Positions 9,363 to 18,273 are shown, counted from the first letter of the stretch. The stretch is DNA of 64,000 nucleotides from Henriciella algicola (GCF_003576245.1 NZ_QWGA01000003.1:992001-1056000); one strand, 5' to 3'. Notes: generated by a model not told the origin, from the sequence alone. Program-made: numbers and translations.

Positions 9363-11042
9363 CTAGAAGCCACCTACAGCCAGCGCGAGGTCGCGTGCCT
9401 CATCCTCAGCGCCGAGCCTGCGAAGTGTAGACAGGGCATTCTGCAGACCAGCCGGGGAAAGCTCGGCTGGATTGCCGCCCACCGCGTTGAGAATAAGGAA
9501 CAGCGCCTCGCCATGCGCACCATTGCGGGCTGCCGCATCGATGGCGACAAGTTGACCGGGAGACGGACGGCTCGCTGCCTCGTCGACCTGCGTCGCAAGC
9601 GCCTGACGAGCTTCAACCGGCAGCGTGACATCGAAGGCGGTCCACACGGCGAACAACGCCAGCGCCTTCGCGCGCACCTCGTCGCTCGCATCTTCGCCGA
9701 TAAGGTTTTCGGCGACGCGCTCTATGGTCGCCCGGTTGCGTTCGCGGGACATGATCAGGCCGTAGCCGCGCATGAGGTCGACCTCATAGGACGCGTCGCC
9801 TGACTCCACGCCAGCCGCATCGAGCCAGAACGTCGCCAGCGACATGTTGCCAACCGACATGGCAGCGCGCGCAAAGCTCAATGCCTCGTCCTGCTCAACC
9901 GCATCGGCCGGGAAGCGCTTCAGATCGTCTTCAAACAGGGCGGCTGTCGTCGCGATCCCCTCCTCGCTGGCGCGTGCCTCCTCAAGCGCGGCTGCCAGTG
10001 CTTCGATCCGGCGCCGTTCCAGCGAAACGATTTCCTCGGCCTCTTCCTCGTCGGCATCAATCTCTTCTTCGATGCCAAGAGGCTGCAGACCCGAGATATC
10101 GCCGGGGCGCAGGATCACAGGCTGCTCCTCCACCTGCGTCAGCAGGTAGAGCGCTTCTTCACTCGCCGTCTCCGGCTCGAAATCTGGCGCAGAAACATAG
10201 TCGACATAAAGCGAGCGCAATTGCGGGGCATCCATCAGCCCAGCCGCAACTGCCGTGCGCGCAGCCACCACACGCAGCTCAATCGGATTGCCCCGTTCAT
10301 TTGCATAGGCGAGCGCGAGATCGGGCCGCGCCGTCTCCAGCGCTTCGGGCGTTACTTCGAGGTCGGCCAGCTCTGAGAACGCAACCTGCAGGCCAGAGCC
10401 CAGCCGCGCTTCGGGGCGCTCATCAGCCTCAGCAATGATCGCAATGGCGGTCTCGGTCACCCACGGGTCGGCGCCTTCCTCGATGGCGGCAAGCTCAAGC
10501 GCGAGCTCAGCATCGCCAAGATTGTCGCCTTCGATGGCGCAGATGATACGAAGCTCCAACCAGAACTTGTCGGCCGCTTCAGGGTTCATCTGATCGCAGA
10601 CGAGCCCAAGTTCGCCGCGTGCGAGCCGGTTGTCTGACGTAATCGCGTCTGGGTCGACGCCCTCTGGCAGCATGTCCACCTGACGGCCAAGCTCGGAAAC
10701 CGCCTGACGTTCACCAAGAGACGCCAGCAGCTCGAGCCGTTTGGTCTGCAGTTCAGCCGCGCCTTCTCCGCGCGGCGCCGCCGACGGTGAGCGCAATGCA
10801 CGGCTGAGCAGGTCGCGCTCCGCCTCCGTCATCGTCTCCACATTGAGGGAATTCATCAGATCCAGAAGGAAATCCGGGTCGGACGAGGTCCAGATACGGT
10901 CACTTAGCGCGCGTTCGCCGCGCGCCAGAAGGTTGGTGTTCCAGGCATTCACGTCATCAAGGCCGCTGGTGCGGATCTGCGCGTCTGCCCCAAAACTGAT
11001 CGACGCTGCCAGAAGCAGCGCCGGAACGGTTCTAGAAAACAT
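9363..11042 (-). CDS. Secreted alpha-helical repeat protein of unknown function
   Basis: A 559-residue protein I do not recognise as a named family. It has a Sec signal peptide (MFSRTVPALLLAASISFGADAQ). The mature part is a long alanine/leucine/glutamate-rich series of helices, like TPR or HEAT-type arrays, with an acidic stretch (EEEIDADEEEAEE) near residue 330. The start at 11042 is well supported by GGAGG 5 bases upstream; that SD lies inside the preceding small ORF, whose stop overlaps this start. It is divergent from aroK. It probably acts in the periplasm as a scaffold, but this is inference from composition only. Confidence 0.8.
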   Translation of the reverse strand: MFSRTVPALLLAASISFGADAQIRTSGLDDVNAWNTNLLARGERALSDRIWTSSDPDFLLDLMNSLNVETMTEAERDLLSRALRSPSAAPRGEGAAELQTKRLELLASLGERQAVSELGRQVDMLPEGVDPDAITSDNRLARGELGLVCDQMNPEAADKFWLELRIICAIEGDNLGDAELALELAAIEEGADPWVTETAIAIIAEADERPEARLGSGLQVAFSELADLEVTPEALETARPDLALAYANERGNPIELRVVAARTAVAAGLMDAPQLRSLYVDYVSAPDFEPETASEEALYLLTQVEEQPVILRPGDISGLQPLGIEEEIDADEEEAEEIVSLERRRIEALAAALEEARASEEGIATTAALFEDDLKRFPADAVEQDEALSFARAAMSVGNMSLATFWLDAAGVESGDASYEVDLMRGYGLIMSRERNRATIERVAENLIGEDASDEVRAKALALFAVWTAFDVTLPVEARQALATQVDEAASRPSPGQLVAIDAAARNGAHGEALFLILNAVGGNPAELSPAGLQNALSTLRRLGAEDEARDLALAVGGF

Positions 11043-11166
11043 TCTCAACCTCCATGCGCACTTCGCCGGCGTCCGGGCGCGAGTTATCAACTTCGGTGCC
11101 CAGCCACCAAAGAGTGCCCACAATGGCGATGATCAGGACAGCGAACAGGATGAACCATTTGCGCAT
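11032..11166 (-). CDS. 44-residue single-pass membrane protein
   Basis: A short frame with an N-terminal hydrophobic helix (WFILFAVLIIAIVGTLWWLG) after MRK, then a polar, acidic tail (EVDNSRPDAGEVRMEVENVF). A GAGG motif lies about 10 bases before the ATG. Its last codons overlap the start of the 559-residue secreted protein by 11 bases in another frame, and it carries that gene's strong ribosome-binding site. Small size with a positive N-terminus, one helix and a soluble tail fits a periplasm-facing membrane peptide. Overlap implies translational coupling. No family recognised. Confidence 0.7.
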   Translation of the reverse strand: MRKWFILFAVLIIAIVGTLWWLGTEVDNSRPDAGEVRMEVENVF

Positions 11167-11259
11167 TCGAAAGAAACCTCATTGGCATTAGCATGACCGC
11201 GATTGTTGCTCGGCAACGTCGAGCCTGTATAGGACACTCATGAGCGAGCTTAAAAGCCC

Positions 11260-11841
11260 ATGACCACAAAGAGTAGCTACACCGCAGATCCGGCACGAAT
11301 AGGGCAAGCCATCTCTAACCGCACAGTTGCGCTTGTCGGGCTTATGGGCGCTGGCAAATCGACTGTGGGCCGCCGGCTGGCAGAAGTGCTGGGCCGCCAG
11401 TTCTATGACAGCGATAATGAGATCGAGAAGGCAGCGGGCCTTTCGATCTCCGACATCTTCGCCCTGCATGGCGAGGAAGAATTCAGGCGCGGCGAGCACC
11501 GCGTCCTGGAAAGACTGCTCGGCGAGGCCCCTCATGTCCTCGCGACGGGCGGCGGCGCTTACCTCAATCCCGATACGCGCGACCTGCTGCGCGAGAAGGC
11601 CGTCACGATCTGGCTCAACGCAGATCTGGAAACGCTGTGGCGGCGGGTTTCCCGGCGCAGCCACCGCCCGCTCCTGAAGGCAGACAACCCAAAAGGCGTG
11701 CTCAGCCGTCTTCTCGATGAGCGCACGCCGATCTATGAGAAGGCCGATCTGGTCGTGACCAGTGAGGAGGGCCCTCACCGCGCGACCGTGAACGCTATCC
11801 TGAAAGCGCTCGACGAGTGGAGCCAGACGCATAATGACTGA
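11260..11841 (+). CDS. aroK: Shikimate kinase
   Basis: A 193-residue kinase that phosphorylates shikimate in the chorismate pathway. Walker A is GLMGAGKST (residues 27-35), the shikimate-binding D and R lie in YDSDNEIE and EEFRRGEHRVL, the GGGAY segment is present, and the lid region SRRSHRPLL follows. About 20 extra N-terminal residues before the core are common in alphaproteobacteria. It overlaps aroB by 8 bases, so the two are translationally coupled. Divergent from the small membrane ORF, with a 93-base gap that should hold both promoters. Confidence 0.97.
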   Translation: MTTKSSYTADPARIGQAISNRTVALVGLMGAGKSTVGRRLAEVLGRQFYDSDNEIEKAAGLSISDIFALHGEEEFRRGEHRVLERLLGEAPHVLATGGGAYLNPDTRDLLREKAVTIWLNADLETLWRRVSRRSHRPLLKADNPKGVLSRLLDERTPIYEKADLVVTSEEGPHRATVNAILKALDEWSQTHND

Positions 11842-12964
11842 AACAGCGACCGCCCTTCATTCGGTGCGCGTCGATCTTGGCGCGCGCAGCTATGACATCA
11901 AGATCGGCGCTGGCCTGATCGAGAGTGCGGGCGCAACGCTCGCGCCCCTGACCCGCCAGCCACGCGTTTTCGTGCTGACCGACGGAACGGTCGGCGGGCT
12001 CTATGCAGGCACGCTTGAAAAAAGCCTCAGCGCCGCAGGGCTCGACATGCGCCTCAAGGCCGTGTCTCCCGGTGAAGGGGCGAAGAGCTGGGCAATTCTT
12101 GGTGAAGTTCTCGACTGGCTCCTGTCAGAAGGCGCTGGCCGTGACGATATTCTTGTCGCGCTTGGCGGGGGCATCGTTGGTGACCTGACAGGTCTCGCCG
12201 CCTCGCTAATGAAGCGCGGCATGACGTTCGTTCAGGTGCCGACCACGCTCCTTGCCCAGGTCGACAGCTCAGTCGGCGGCAAGACCGCTGTGAACGCTTC
12301 GCAGGGCAAGAACCTCATCGGTGCCTTCTACCAGCCTGCGCTCGTGCTTGCAGATACGGGCCTGCTCGCCTCCCTGCCAGAACGAGAGCGCCTTGCAGGC
12401 TATGCCGAGATCGTGAAATACGCGCTGATCGACGATGCTACCTTCTTCGACTGGCTTGAAAGCCATGGCCGCGATGTCGTCGCGCTGAAGCAGGACGCAC
12501 TGGCCGAGGCGGTCGCCGTATCCTGCCGCGCCAAGGCGCGCATCGTCTCACAGGATGAGCGCGAATCCGGCGTCCGTGCGCTCCTCAATCTGGGCCACAC
12601 ATTCGGCCACGCGCTGGAGGCTGTGAACGGGTTTCGTAGCACCCTCCTGCACGGCGAAGCTGTCGCCGCAGGTATGGCGCTCGCCCTTCGCTATTCTGCA
12701 CGCCTCGGTCTGATGAGCGTAGAAGACGCCCACCGCGCCGAAGCGCTGCTTGAAAAAGCAGGCCTCGTGACACAATTGAACCGCGTGCCAGGGGGTCCAT
12801 ACACATCCAGTGCGCTCGTCGAAGCGATGAAGCAGGACAAGAAGGGCCGCGCCGGAAAGATTCCGCTCATTCTTGCACGCGGTCTCGGTCAGGCCTTTAT
12901 CCTGCCGGACGCCGACCTCGCCGATGTCGGCGAATTCTTAGAAGGGGAGCTCCAGCGGAGCTAA
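11834..12964 (+). CDS. aroB: 3-dehydroquinate synthase
   Basis: A 376-residue NAD- and metal-dependent enzyme converting DAHP to 3-dehydroquinate. It shows the NAD-binding GGGIVGDLTGLAAS segment, VPTTLLAQVDSSVGGKTAVN, the metal ligand region YAEIVKYALI, and the metal-binding histidines in LNLGHTFGHALE and LLHGEAVAAGM. Length is normal. The pair aroK-aroB is the common arrangement and here continues directly into a CNNM/CBS gene 3 bases downstream. Confidence 0.98.
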   Translation: MTETATALHSVRVDLGARSYDIKIGAGLIESAGATLAPLTRQPRVFVLTDGTVGGLYAGTLEKSLSAAGLDMRLKAVSPGEGAKSWAILGEVLDWLLSEGAGRDDILVALGGGIVGDLTGLAASLMKRGMTFVQVPTTLLAQVDSSVGGKTAVNASQGKNLIGAFYQPALVLADTGLLASLPERERLAGYAEIVKYALIDDATFFDWLESHGRDVVALKQDALAEAVAVSCRAKARIVSQDERESGVRALLNLGHTFGHALEAVNGFRSTLLHGEAVAAGMALALRYSARLGLMSVEDAHRAEALLEKAGLVTQLNRVPGGPYTSSALVEAMKQDKKGRAGKIPLILARGLGQAFILPDADLADVGEFLEGELQRS

Positions 12965-12967
12965 GCC

Positions 12968-14239
12968 ATGATTATTGGAACATTTATCGCCATCCTCTGC
13001 CTGCTCGGGATGTCGGCTTTCTTTTCAGGCTCTGAGACGGCCCTCACGGCCGCCTCACGCACCCGGATGCACCAGCTTGAGCGTGACGGCGACAAGCGCG
13101 CCGCCAAGGTCACGACGCTGATTTCTGATCGCGAGAAGCTGATCGGGGCAATCCTGCTCGGCAACAACCTCGTCAACATTCTCGCCTCGGCGCTGGCGAC
13201 GACGCTTTTCGCTTCGCTTCTGCCGGGCGCAGCAGGTGTGGCGGTCGCGACCGCCGTCATGACCATTCTGGTCCTCATCTTTGCCGAAGTCCTGCCGAAG
13301 ACTTACGCAATCACCCGCGCAGACCGCATGGCGATGTCGGTCGCAAAGCCGATTTCCTGGCTGGTCGCTGGGGCGGCATGGGTCGTGACCATCATTCAGG
13401 CGATCGTGAACTTCACCCTGCGCATGATTGGCGCAAGCGCGCCTGACGCAGACTTCACCGCCGAAGAGGAAATCCGCGGCGCCATCGATTACCACCACTT
13501 CGAAGGCGGCGTGGACGAAGCTGACCGCCACCGTCTCGTGGGCGCGCTCGACCTCAAGGACATGACCGTCGAAGAGGTCATGATCCACCGCAAGAACATC
13601 ACCATGCTGGACGGCACCCTGCCATCCGGTGAGATCATCCGCCAGGCGCTGAAAAGCCCGCACACGCGCATCCCTCTCTATCAAGCTGATGATGACGAGA
13701 TTACGGGCATCCTCCACGTGAAGGACCTGCTGCGCGCGGTTGTCCACCACAAGGGCAATATTGACGGACTCGACCTGACAGAGCTGCTGCGGGAGCCGTG
13801 GTTCGTGCCGGAAACGACGCCGCTACAGGACCAGCTCGACCTCTTCCTGAAAGAGCGCAACCACTTCGCCCTCGTCATCGACGAGTATGGCGAGCTTCAG
13901 GGACTGCTGACGCTGGAAGACATCCTCGAAGAGATTGTAGGCGATATCCGCGATGAGCACGACGTCCCGGTTCAGGGTGTGCGTCCGCAATCAGACGGCT
14001 CGGTCATCACCGAAGGCTGGGTCACCATTCGCGATCTTAACCGCGCCACCGGCTGGCAGCTGCCGGACGAAGAAGCTGTCACTGTGGCCGGCCTCGTCAT
14101 CCACGAAGCTCAGACCATTCCAGAACCAGGTCAGCGCTTTGCCTTTCACGGCCACCGCTTCGACATCATCCGCAAAACCCGCAACCAGATCACAGGCCTG
14201 CGGGTCGCCCCCATGCCGGAAGAGCCTGAGGACGACTGA
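12968..14239 (+). CDS. CNNM/CBS-domain membrane protein (CorC/HlyC family)
   Basis: A 423-residue protein with an N-terminal CNNM transmembrane domain (SAFFSGSETALTAASRTRMHQLE; AILLGNNLVNILASALAT; ILIFAEVLPKTYA). Two CBS domains follow around residues 205-325 (MTVEEVMIHRKNI and IDEYGELQGLLTLEDILEEIVGD), and a C-terminal CorC/transporter-associated domain. Homologues are implicated in magnesium or cobalt export; the older name haemolysin is misleading. It starts 3 bases after aroB. Its SD (GGAG at 12957) lies in a small inverted repeat, AGCTCC-AGC-GGAGCT (12948-12962), at the aroB stop. Confidence 0.93.
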   Translation: MIIGTFIAILCLLGMSAFFSGSETALTAASRTRMHQLERDGDKRAAKVTTLISDREKLIGAILLGNNLVNILASALATTLFASLLPGAAGVAVATAVMTILVLIFAEVLPKTYAITRADRMAMSVAKPISWLVAGAAWVVTIIQAIVNFTLRMIGASAPDADFTAEEEIRGAIDYHHFEGGVDEADRHRLVGALDLKDMTVEEVMIHRKNITMLDGTLPSGEIIRQALKSPHTRIPLYQADDDEITGILHVKDLLRAVVHHKGNIDGLDLTELLREPWFVPETTPLQDQLDLFLKERNHFALVIDEYGELQGLLTLEDILEEIVGDIRDEHDVPVQGVRPQSDGSVITEGWVTIRDLNRATGWQLPDEEAVTVAGLVIHEAQTIPEPGQRFAFHGHRFDIIRKTRNQITGLRVAPMPEEPEDD

Positions 14240-14241
14240 CG

Positions 14242-15084
14242 CTAGAAGGTCGTTTCGACCTCATCGTCGATCTGCGGTCCGGCTTTCTTTGCCTCCAGCG
14301 ACCTGGCGGTATTGGACGCCTGCAGGTGGATCTCCTGCACGCGCAGCCAGGAGGGCCATTCCGCCGTGATATTCATGGTGGAATAGTGCTCATTGCGACC
14401 GATTTCATAGTCCGCTGTAAGCTGCGCTGGCTGGCCGACCAGGTATTGATAGTTCAGCTCTGCCCGCTCCAGCTCGCATTCCCAGACTTCGATCTGCTCT
14501 TCTGGTGTCGTCCCGTTGCTGCGAGCCTGATTTCGCATGTCTGTGCAGCTCTTCCGCTTTGCCTCGAACGCCTCCTGGCGTTCTTCGAGATCGGGTGCTG
14601 ACTGTCCGCGAACGTGCCATTTGCCCTGACGTCGTTCGGCCCCAGCGTATTTCGACTGGATGCGTGCATGCATCGTATCCAGATTTGGCTGGTCGGAATA
14701 ACGTTCCTTGAACACCATTTTTTGCACGAACACCTTGCTGGCATCGGTACCAGATCCGGACAGGTCGAGATTGCCAAAGAAAAGGTCCATCTCGGCGCGC
14801 GCATAACTACGCCGTCCAGCCTCAACCATCTCGGTTGTCGAACAACGCATATAGCCCGCATTGCCGTGTTCATTTTTCGGGGCACCGTCTGGCCCGATCA
14901 GGCCGCGAAGGTTGCAATCATAGCCACGCTCTTTCAGCGTCGCTATGGCCGCATCAGGCGTGTCGCCAAGCTTTACTCCCGAAACATCGAAGCGCTCGAA
15001 ACTGTCTGGCAAGTCGAGGACTTGCGCGTTCGCGCCCGCCACAAGAATGAGTGCAGATGAGATGAATAGTGTCGGTTTCAGCAT
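14242..15084 (-). CDS. Secreted protein of unknown function
   Basis: A 280-residue protein with a Sec signal peptide (MLKPTLFISSALILVAGANAQ). The mature part contains GVKLGDTPDAAIATLKERGYDC, reminiscent of short periplasmic domains with a G-x-x-L-G-x-T-x-x-x-A-x-x-x-L pattern, then a cysteine-containing helical middle and a charged C-terminus. Four cysteines remain in the mature chain. I do not recognise the family. The start at 15084 was chosen for the GAGGG 7 bases upstream and the clean signal peptide; the longer frame has no signal. Convergent with the CNNM gene, 2 bases apart. Confidence 0.8.
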   Translation of the reverse strand: MLKPTLFISSALILVAGANAQVLDLPDSFERFDVSGVKLGDTPDAAIATLKERGYDCNLRGLIGPDGAPKNEHGNAGYMRCSTTEMVEAGRRSYARAEMDLFFGNLDLSGSGTDASKVFVQKMVFKERYSDQPNLDTMHARIQSKYAGAERRQGKWHVRGQSAPDLEERQEAFEAKRKSCTDMRNQARSNGTTPEEQIEVWECELERAELNYQYLVGQPAQLTADYEIGRNEHYSTMNITAEWPSWLRVQEIHLQASNTARSLEAKKAGPQIDDEVETTF

Positions 15085-15199
15085 GTTGCGTCCCTCTTGG
15101 TTACCCGTACCGACTAGGGTCGTTACCCGAGTTAAACCTGAAAGCCAACCAATGGCGGGGAAGTTTGCTCCTGCAATACTTGTTACAGATCCGCTCGAT

Positions 15200-15985
15200 C
15201 TACTGCGCGACCCAGCCGCCATCCATCTGCATGAGCGCGCCATTGATCTGGTTCGCGGCAGGGCTTGTCAGGAACACCGCCATTGCACCGACCTGCTCAA
15301 CCGTCACAAACTCCTTGGTCGGCTGTGCCGCCAGCAGGACGTTCTGCTTGACCTCTTCTTCACTGATGCCGCGCGCCTTGGCGGTGTCGGCAATCTGCGC
15401 ATCGACAAGCGGCGTGTGAACATAGCCCGGACAGATCGCGTTACAGCGCACACCGTGCTGGGCGCCTTCCAGCGCAACAACCTTGGTCAGGCCGGCAATG
15501 CCGTGCTTGGCCGCGACATAGGCTGACTTGTAGGGCGAGGCGACCAGCGCGTGGGCACTCGCCGTATTGATGATGCGCCCCCAGCCCTTCTCCTTCATCT
15601 GTCCCATAACGAGACGCGTCGTGTGAAACGCAGCGCTCAGATTTAGCGCGATGATGAGATTCCACTTCTCGACCGGGAATTCGTCGACCGGCGCCACGTG
15701 CTGGACGCCTGCATTATTGACCAGGATATCGACGCCGCCAAAATCACGCTGCGCGTATCCGATCAGCCCCTCAATCGCCTTGGGGTCGGTCAGGTCCGCG
15801 CCTGAAAAGCCAACATCGACGCCAAATTCAGACTTGAACTCCTCGACCAGCTTCTCGTCTTCGCCCGGCTTGGTAAGGCCATTCAGGATGACGTTCGCAC
15901 CCTCTTTCGCCAGCGCTTTGGCAACGGCCTTACCGATACCGCTGGTTGAACCGGTGATGAGTGCCGTTTTCCCGCTGTGCAACAT
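15200..15985 (-). CDS. 3-hydroxybutyrate dehydrogenase-like short-chain dehydrogenase
   Basis: A 261-residue SDR. It shows the cofactor motif TGSTSGIGKAVA, NNAG, and the catalytic S-Y-K arrangement (NTASAHALVASPYKSAYVAAKHG). The sequence GVRCNAICPGYVHTPLV and the C-terminal QMDGGWVAQ are typical of D-3-hydroxybutyrate dehydrogenases, which interconvert 3-hydroxybutyrate and acetoacetate with NAD in polyhydroxybutyrate turnover. AGGA lies 9 bases before the ATG at 15985; an ATG two codons upstream (15991) is too close to it. A 115-base gap separates it from the next minus-strand gene. Confidence 0.9.
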   Translation of the reverse strand: MLHSGKTALITGSTSGIGKAVAKALAKEGANVILNGLTKPGEDEKLVEEFKSEFGVDVGFSGADLTDPKAIEGLIGYAQRDFGGVDILVNNAGVQHVAPVDEFPVEKWNLIIALNLSAAFHTTRLVMGQMKEKGWGRIINTASAHALVASPYKSAYVAAKHGIAGLTKVVALEGAQHGVRCNAICPGYVHTPLVDAQIADTAKARGISEEEVKQNVLLAAQPTKEFVTVEQVGAMAVFLTSPAANQINGALMQMDGGWVAQ

Positions 15986-16060
15986 TGGCATCCGTCCTGC
16001 TTGAGTGGTTGGTCCGGCTTGTTTAGGACAGACCTTCAAAACAGCATAGTAGAGGTTTCC

Positions 16061-16495
16061 ATGGGTGCGGTTTTTCAGTCTTTTCAGGAAGGCTTCCCTA
16101 CATTCCTGATGTGGACCGGCACCGCCGGCCTCATGCTGATTATCGCCGTGGCGATCTATGTTCTCCTGACGCCGTGGAAAGAACTTGCGCTTGTGCGCGG
16201 CGGAAACGGGACAGCTGGTCTGGCTCTTTCCGGCGCCATCGTCGGTCTCGCCATTCCGTTGGCATCGTGCCTCGCGTCCAGCGTGTCGCTTCCCGACCTC
16301 GTCCTCTGGGGCATGGTCTCGCTGATCCTCCAGCTTCTGGCGTATCGGTTTACCGACCTGCTGCTCAGGGATCTGCCTCGTCGCATTCAGGAAGACGAAG
16401 CCGGCGCAGCCATCGTCCTGATCGGCACCAAGCTGGCCAGCGCCATGCTGCTCGCGGCGGGCCTCTGGGACCCAGCGCTACAGCGCCTCGGCTAA
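16061..16495 (+). CDS. DUF350 family inner-membrane protein
   Basis: A 144-residue protein with four hydrophobic helices (about residues 17-36, 52-72, 76-96 and 120-140), matching the DUF350 (YjfL-type) fold. The family is uncharacterised; relatives often sit beside stress or phage-shock genes. The ATG at 16061 has GAGG 6 bases upstream. It is followed after 12 bases by the serine protease frame and then pyrF, so the three form an apparent operon in which a membrane protein of unknown function is paired with a membrane-anchored protease. Confidence 0.82.
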   Translation: MGAVFQSFQEGFPTFLMWTGTAGLMLIIAVAIYVLLTPWKELALVRGGNGTAGLALSGAIVGLAIPLASCLASSVSLPDLVLWGMVSLILQLLAYRFTDLLLRDLPRRIQEDEAGAAIVLIGTKLASAMLLAAGLWDPALQRLG

Positions 16496-16507
16496 AGGGA
16501 GCGAGCT

Positions 16508-17350
16508 ATCTTACGCCACCTTCCAGACTGGGTCTTCTACCTGCTTGCGCTTGCAGCGCTGGTCATTGGCGTATTTTCCATTTCGCCCGATCAGGACGCA
16601 CCGCCAGCAACACCTGACTCCGTTGAACGCGAAGGCGCGACCCTCCCGCCACCATCAGCCTTCGATGAAGCTGTTCTGGTACGTGTGGAAGCGCCTCGCG
16701 ACGGCATCGGCACCGCCTTCTCGATCAATACTGACGGTTATTGGCTGACCGCCCGCCACGTCGTGGACGGATGCGACGATGTCTGGCTTCTCGTCGCCCC
16801 GAACCGCTACCTCCCGGTTCGCGACTTCTCTGTGTCCGACACGAATGATCTCGCCCTGCTCTATGCACCGCCAAGCCTCGCCCCGGTGGCGCTCGACATC
16901 TCCAATGATCTGCGCGTTGGCAGCTATGGCTATCATGTCGGCTATCCGCAAGGACGCCCCGGCGAAGCCGCCAGCCGTCTGATTTCCCGTTCGCGCCTGA
17001 TTTCTCGCGGTCGCCGGACCGGTGAAGAGTCCGTGCTTGCCTGGGCCGAGACCGGTCGCACCTCTGACCTTGAGGGCACGCTTGGCGGCCTGAGTGGTGG
17101 CCCGGTTTACGACGCTGAGGGCAAGGTTCGCGGCGTCATCATCGCTGAAAGCCCCCGCCGCGGCCGCCTCTATAGCGCATCGCCCGAAACCATCCGCACT
17201 TTCCTGGCCGAGCAGGATGTCATTCCGCTTGGCGAACGCCCCGTTCCATTTGAACCTGGTACGTATGGCGGCTCTGCCGACCGCGTGCGCCAGAGCCTCC
17301 AGGTCGTGAAGGTCGCCTGCAAGGTCGACGAACCGGAAGCAGACTCATGA
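16508..17350 (+). CDS. Membrane-anchored trypsin-like serine protease, probable ATC start
   Basis: A chymotrypsin/DegP-type protease of about 280 residues with the triad His in LTARHVVDG (about residue 83), Asp in NDLALLYAP (about 113) and Ser in LGGLSGGPV (about 195). The frame upstream of the protease domain encodes a transmembrane anchor (LPDWVFYLLALAALVIGVFSI) and a proline-rich linker, so the domain should face the periplasm. No ATG, GTG or TTG exists between the in-frame stop at 16493 and the anchor. GGGAG at 16497-16501 is ideally spaced from ATC at 16508, so a rare ATC start is proposed. An internal GTG at 16685 would lose the anchor. It ends in an ATGA overlap with pyrF. Confidence 0.8.
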   Translation: MLRHLPDWVFYLLALAALVIGVFSISPDQDAPPATPDSVEREGATLPPPSAFDEAVLVRVEAPRDGIGTAFSINTDGYWLTARHVVDGCDDVWLLVAPNRYLPVRDFSVSDTNDLALLYAPPSLAPVALDISNDLRVGSYGYHVGYPQGRPGEAASRLISRSRLISRGRRTGEESVLAWAETGRTSDLEGTLGGLSGGPVYDAEGKVRGVIIAESPRRGRLYSASPETIRTFLAEQDVIPLGERPVPFEPGTYGGSADRVRQSLQVVKVACKVDEPEADS

Positions 17351-18225
17351 ATTTCGCAGACCGGCTCATCGCAGCTACGGAAGAGTTTGGCCCGCTCTGC
17401 GTCGGCCTCGACCCGCATGCCGGCCGTATCCCAGACCTCTTCGGCGGCGACACACCTGAAGGCGTCGAGGCCTGGGGCCTCGCAATGATAGAGGCTGCCA
17501 AGGGCAGGACTGGCGTCATCAAACCACAGTCTGCGTTCTATGAACGTCATGGCTGGCAGGGCATGCGCGCGCTGGCCCGCATCCTCGAAGCCGCGCGCGA
17601 TGCTGGCCTCGTCGTGCTTATGGACGCAAAGCGCGGCGATATTGGCTCAACGGCCGAAGGCTACGCCGCCGCCTTTCTTGCAGAGAACGCGCCCTTTCCC
17701 AGCGATGCGCTGACCGTAAACCCCTATATGGGCGTCGACACGCTGGAGCCGCATGTGAAGGCGGCCGAAGCGAATGGCAAGGGCGTCATCGTCCTCGCGC
17801 GCACTTCCAATCCCGGCTCTGCCGACTTCCAGTCGAAATCGCTCGAAGGCGCGCCCCTCTATGAGCGCATCGTCGAGGCGCTCGCGCCAATGATCGAACG
17901 CCTCAAGGGCGAAAGTGGCTGGTCTGGTCTGATGCTCGTTACCGGCGCGACCGGCCCGCAGGAAGCCCGCCGCCTGCGGGAGCTGGCACCTGACGCGCTC
18001 TTCCTCGTGCCCGGCTATGGCGCACAGGGCGCAGGGGCCGCTGATGCGATGAGCGGCTTTGTCCTGCGCGGGAACCGCCTCTCCGGCGGCGTGGTCAGCG
18101 CGTCACGCTCTGTCAGCTTCCCGCCAGAGGCCCAATCCGCGTCCAGCATGGACGAATGGCGCACGGCAATCGCTGGTGCGATCAACGCCGCGCAAGCCGA
18201 TCTCATGGTTGCTGCGAACCGCTGA
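17347..18225 (+). CDS. pyrF: Orotidine 5'-phosphate decarboxylase, long (type 2) form
   Basis: A 292-residue enzyme for the last step of UMP synthesis. The catalytic K-D array appears as LMDAKRGDIGST, and substrate-binding regions are VGLDPHAGRIP, KPQSAFYERHGWQG and the phosphate-binding LVPGYGAQGAG. Its length and motifs fit the subfamily 2 enzymes found in mycobacteria and myxobacteria rather than the shorter, about 230-residue form usual in alphaproteobacteria. The start overlaps the protease stop (ATGA), implying coupled translation. Confidence 0.95.
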   Translation: MNFADRLIAATEEFGPLCVGLDPHAGRIPDLFGGDTPEGVEAWGLAMIEAAKGRTGVIKPQSAFYERHGWQGMRALARILEAARDAGLVVLMDAKRGDIGSTAEGYAAAFLAENAPFPSDALTVNPYMGVDTLEPHVKAAEANGKGVIVLARTSNPGSADFQSKSLEGAPLYERIVEALAPMIERLKGESGWSGLMLVTGATGPQEARRLRELAPDALFLVPGYGAQGAGAADAMSGFVLRGNRLSGGVVSASRSVSFPPEAQSASSMDEWRTAIAGAINAAQADLMVAANR

Positions 18226-18246
18226 TAATCCCCTCCGGCCCTGACG

Positions 18247-18273
18247 TTGCGTCCACCTCGACAAGGCTATCGA
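18247..18273 (+). promoter_or_regulatory. Candidate housekeeping promoter of the PQQ dehydrogenase
   Basis: TTGCGTC at 18247 and GCTATCGA at 18266, separated by 12 bases, resemble the Caulobacter vegetative consensus TTGaCgS-N(10-14)-GCtANAWC. It lies 71 bases upstream of the ATG in a 119-base gap. The match is partial and based on reading only. Confidence 0.35.
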
